The notes below the pieces were generated by a model. That model had not been told where the DNA came from. It saw only the letters and a list, made by a program, of their open reading frames with translations, and made no database searches. This document shows, piece by piece, positions 5,615 to 7,425 of a stretch of 7,425 bases of DNA. Every line of letters begins with the position of its first letter. The stretch's first letter is position 1. This DNA comes from Nocardioides sp. (GTDB lineage Bacteria; Actinomycetota; Actinomycetes; Propionibacteriales; Nocardioidaceae), in contig JAOPXF010000201.1 in NCBI GenBank assembly GCA_025965295.1, positions 1-7,425 of the forward strand, read 5' to 3'. Made by a program: the position numbers and the translations under genes.

Positions 5615-5620
5615 TAGCGT
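5615..5620 (+). promoter_or_regulatory. -10 hexamer for leaderless ppx transcript
   Basis: TAGCGT ends 6 nt before ATG 5627, and no Shine-Dalgarno is present. An overlapping TAGTAG (5612-5617) is less well placed. The -35 region would fall over the start codon of the divergent gene. Confidence 0.5.
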
Positions 5621-5626
5621 GGCCCC

Positions 5627-6562
5627 ATGCGACTGGGCGTCCTCGACATCGGCTCCAACACGGGCCACCTGCTCGTGGTCGACGCCCACGGGGGCGCCGC
5701 GCCGCTCCCGGCGTACTCCTACAAGGAGCCGCTCCGCCTCGCCGAGCACCTCGACGACGCGGGCGCCGTCTCCCAGACCGGCATCGACGCGCTCACGGCC
5801 TTCACCGCGCAGGCGCTGGTGGTGGCCGAGGACAAGGGCTGCGAGGAGATGCTGGGCTTCGCGACATCGGCGGTCCGCGACGCGGTCAACTCCGACGCCG
5901 TGCTCGAGCACGTCCGCGAGCGCACCGGCGTGACGATCGAGGTGCTGTCCGGCGAGGACGAGGCGCGGTTGACCTTCCTCGCCGTCCGTCGCTGGTTCGG
6001 CTGGTCGGCCGGCCGGCTGGCCGTCTTCGACATCGGGGGCGGTTCCCTGGAGATCGCCGGCGGGGCCGACGAGTCGCCCGACGTCGCGTGGTCGCTGCCC
6101 CTGGGTGCGGCCCGCCTGGCGCGCCAGTACTTCGACGGTGAGAGGCCGGACGACGAGGCGATCCGCCGGGTGCGCAAGGAGATCCGGGCCGAGATCGCAC
6201 GCGACGCCGGCAACCTGCTGCGCGCCGGGACACCCCACCGGGCGGCCGCGACGTCCAAGACCTTCCGCTCGCTGGCTCGTATCTGTGGTGCGGCGCCGTC
6301 CGGGGACGGCCCGCTGGTTCCGCGGTCGCTGACGCTGGCCGTGCTGCGGGAGTGGATCCCCAAGCTGGTCGCGATCCCGCCGAGCGAGCTGGCCGACCTG
6401 CCCGGCGTCTCGCCGAGCCGCACCCACCAGATCGTGCCCGGCGCGCTGGTGGCCGAGGCGTGCATGGACATCTTCGACCTGACCGAGCTCGAGATCTGCC
6501 CGTGGGCGCTGCGCGAGGGCGTCATCCTCGAACGCATCGACCAGATACCGGCCCTGGGCTGA
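5627..6562 (+). CDS. Ppx/GppA-family phosphatase (short, PPX1-type)
   Basis: The family (ASKHA fold) hydrolyses inorganic polyphosphate and/or pppGpp, linking phosphate stores to the stringent response. The 311-aa protein has phosphate-1 motif LDIGSNT (6-12), FATSAVRDAVN (78-88), VLSGEDEARLTF (106-117) with the likely catalytic glutamate at E110 or E112, and phosphate-2 motif FDIGGGSLEI (134-143). E. coli Ppx is about 500 aa; this one lacks the HD-like C-terminal domains, as does M. tuberculosis PPX1 (Rv0496), which acts as a short-chain exopolyphosphatase. That makes exopolyphosphatase the best guess, but pppGpp activity cannot be excluded. ATG 5627 starts exactly at the first strand and has a leaderless-type promoter. 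The next gene begins 1 nt after the stop, so they are very probably cotranscribed. Confidence 0.93.
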   Translation: MRLGVLDIGSNTGHLLVVDAHGGAAPLPAYSYKEPLRLAEHLDDAGAVSQTGIDALTAFTAQALVVAEDKGCEEMLGFATSAVRDAVNSDAVLEHVRERTGVTIEVLSGEDEARLTFLAVRRWFGWSAGRLAVFDIGGGSLEIAGGADESPDVAWSLPLGAARLARQYFDGERPDDEAIRRVRKEIRAEIARDAGNLLRAGTPHRAAATSKTFRSLARICGAAPSGDGPLVPRSLTLAVLREWIPKLVAIPPSELADLPGVSPSRTHQIVPGALVAEACMDIFDLTELEICPWALREGVILERIDQIPALG

Positions 6563-6563
6563 G

Positions 6564-7355
6564 ATGTCGCCCCGCATCGGCCTGTCCACCGCCTCGGTCT
6601 ACCCCGAGTCGTCGGCGCACGCGTTCGGCTACGCCGCGACGCTGGGGTACGACGCCGTCGAGGTGATGGTCGGCATCGACTCCCTCAGCCAGCAGACCTC
6701 CGCGGTCAAGCAGCTGGCCGAGCACCACGGCATCGCGATCTCGGCGATCCACGCGCCGTGCCTGCTCTTCACCCAGCGCGTGTGGGGCACCGAGCCGTGG
6801 GGCAAGCTCGAGCGGTCCGCCGAGATGGCGCAGGCCGTGGGCGCCGAGGTGGTCGTCGTACACCCGCCGTTCCGGTGGCAGAAGGAGTACGCCCGCGACT
6901 TCGTCAACGGCATCGCCGCCCTCGAGGAGTCGACCGGCATCGCGTTCGCGGTGGAGAACATGTACCCGTGGCGGGCGTCGTCGCGACGCGGCATGGAGAT
7001 GTACCTTCCGGGCTGGGACCCGTCCGCGGAGCCCTACGCCAACACCACGATCGACCTCTCGCACGCCGCGATCGCCAAGTCCGACGTCATCGAGATGGCC
7101 GAGCGTCTGGGGCCCCGGCTCCGGCACATCCACCTCACCGACGGCAGCGGGTCGCCGAAGGACGAGCACCTGGTGCCGGGCCGGGGCGGGATGGACGCGG
7201 CGGCGTTCCTGCGCCACCTCACGAAGACCGGGTTCGCCGGCGAGATCATCGTGGAGATCAACACCCGCAAGTGCGGCAGCCGCGAGGAGCGGGAGGCCGA
7301 CCTGCGCGAGTCGCTCGAGTTCGCCCGTGAGCACCTCGCGGTGGCCACGCCGTGA
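6564..7355 (+). CDS. Sugar phosphate isomerase/epimerase-like TIM barrel (AP-endonuclease-2 family)
   Basis: A 263-aa xylose-isomerase-like TIM barrel; the substrate is unknown. Strand ends carry potential metal ligands: E33 (AVEVMV), H63 (SAIHAPC), H100 (VVHPPF), E131 (AVENMYP), D164 and H167 (IDLSH), H190 (HIHLTDG), D200 and H202 (KDEHL) and E231 (IIVEIN). The D-x-x-H and D-x-H spacings match those of endonuclease IV, which holds three zinc ions. DNA-contact loops of that enzyme are not obvious, so a metal-dependent isomerase or epimerase is preferred. ATG 6564 follows the ppx stop by 1 nt with little Shine-Dalgarno, suggesting translational coupling. The stop overlaps the next start (GTGA). 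The counterpart in M. tuberculosis, from memory, is Rv0498 near ppx1. Confidence 0.92.
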   Translation: MSPRIGLSTASVYPESSAHAFGYAATLGYDAVEVMVGIDSLSQQTSAVKQLAEHHGIAISAIHAPCLLFTQRVWGTEPWGKLERSAEMAQAVGAEVVVVHPPFRWQKEYARDFVNGIAALEESTGIAFAVENMYPWRASSRRGMEMYLPGWDPSAEPYANTTIDLSHAAIAKSDVIEMAERLGPRLRHIHLTDGSGSPKDEHLVPGRGGMDAAAFLRHLTKTGFAGEIIVEINTRKCGSREEREADLRESLEFAREHLAVATP

Positions 7356-7425
7356 CCGCCACCGCCCCCCGGCGCGGGCGCCGCCCCGGCGCCCCGGACA
7401 CGCGGGCCGCGATCCTCGCGGCCGC
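7352..7425 (+). CDS. TetR-type transcriptional regulator, N-terminal fragment cut by window edge
   Basis: Only 24 codons are visible, from GTG 7352, which overlaps the preceding stop by 4 nt (GTGA). The peptide VTATAPRRGRRPGAPDTRAAILAA matches the usual TetR opening: a basic arm RRGRRPG, then the first helix DTRAAILAA. The helix-turn-helix proper lies beyond 7425. Its overlap with the TIM-barrel gene suggests one operon with ppx. The family call rests on this short basic arm and first helix, so it is likely but not certain. Confidence 0.75.
   Translation, partial: MTATAPRRGRRPGAPDTRAAILAA

Noticed and set aside
4745..6589. 614-aa minus-strand open frame
   Set aside because: It is antisense to ppx and overlaps the cysteine-rich gene in another frame. 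Its composition is Arg/Gly/Ala/Asp-rich with no domain; it is a GC-driven artefact.

Overview
The window is high-GC (roughly 70%) with strongly G/C-ending codons. It carries a radA-disA pair, a LacI-family regulator, an 'NIWHH' SAM methyltransferase and a ppx1-type block. This fits a high-GC actinobacterium, most likely Nocardioides or a relative; that assignment is by gene style and arrangement, not by any search. No rRNA, tRNA, CRISPR array, transposase or origin is visible.

Left part (1-2107, minus strand): radA (DNA repair ATPase/branch-migration helicase) is followed by the first 163 codons of disA (c-di-AMP synthase), which runs off the left edge. Between them is a 163-bp element (543-705) with 19-bp terminal inverted repeats matching at 18 of 19 positions and three internal hairpins. 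Its right terminus supplies the last codons and the stop of radA. This is the most unusual structure in the window.

Middle (2108-4830): a divergent promoter region separates radA from a LacI-family regulator on the plus strand, which has a candidate auto-operator. The regulator converges tail to tail on a minus-strand class I SAM methyltransferase. Upstream of that is a vicinal-oxygen-chelate (glyoxalase-like) protein gene. The roughly 110-bp gap between these two minus-strand genes is built of degenerate repeats of about 50 bp with an 11-bp exact direct repeat at its ends. A cysteine-rich YkgJ/DUF3109-like protein gene lies further upstream on the same strand.

Right part (5593-7425): a 34-bp gap separates the start codons of the cysteine-rich protein (minus) and a Ppx/GppA phosphatase (plus). 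Each start has a -10-like hexamer 6 nt before it, so both transcripts look leaderless and the promoters overlap. The phosphatase is followed after 1 nt by a sugar-phosphate isomerase/epimerase-like TIM barrel. A TetR-type regulator overlaps that gene by 4 nt and is cut by the window edge. The order cysteine-rich protein / ppx / TIM barrel resembles, from memory, Rv0495c-Rv0496-Rv0498 of Mycobacterium tuberculosis. No complete new multi-gene system is evident; the novelty is mainly in the non-coding elements.
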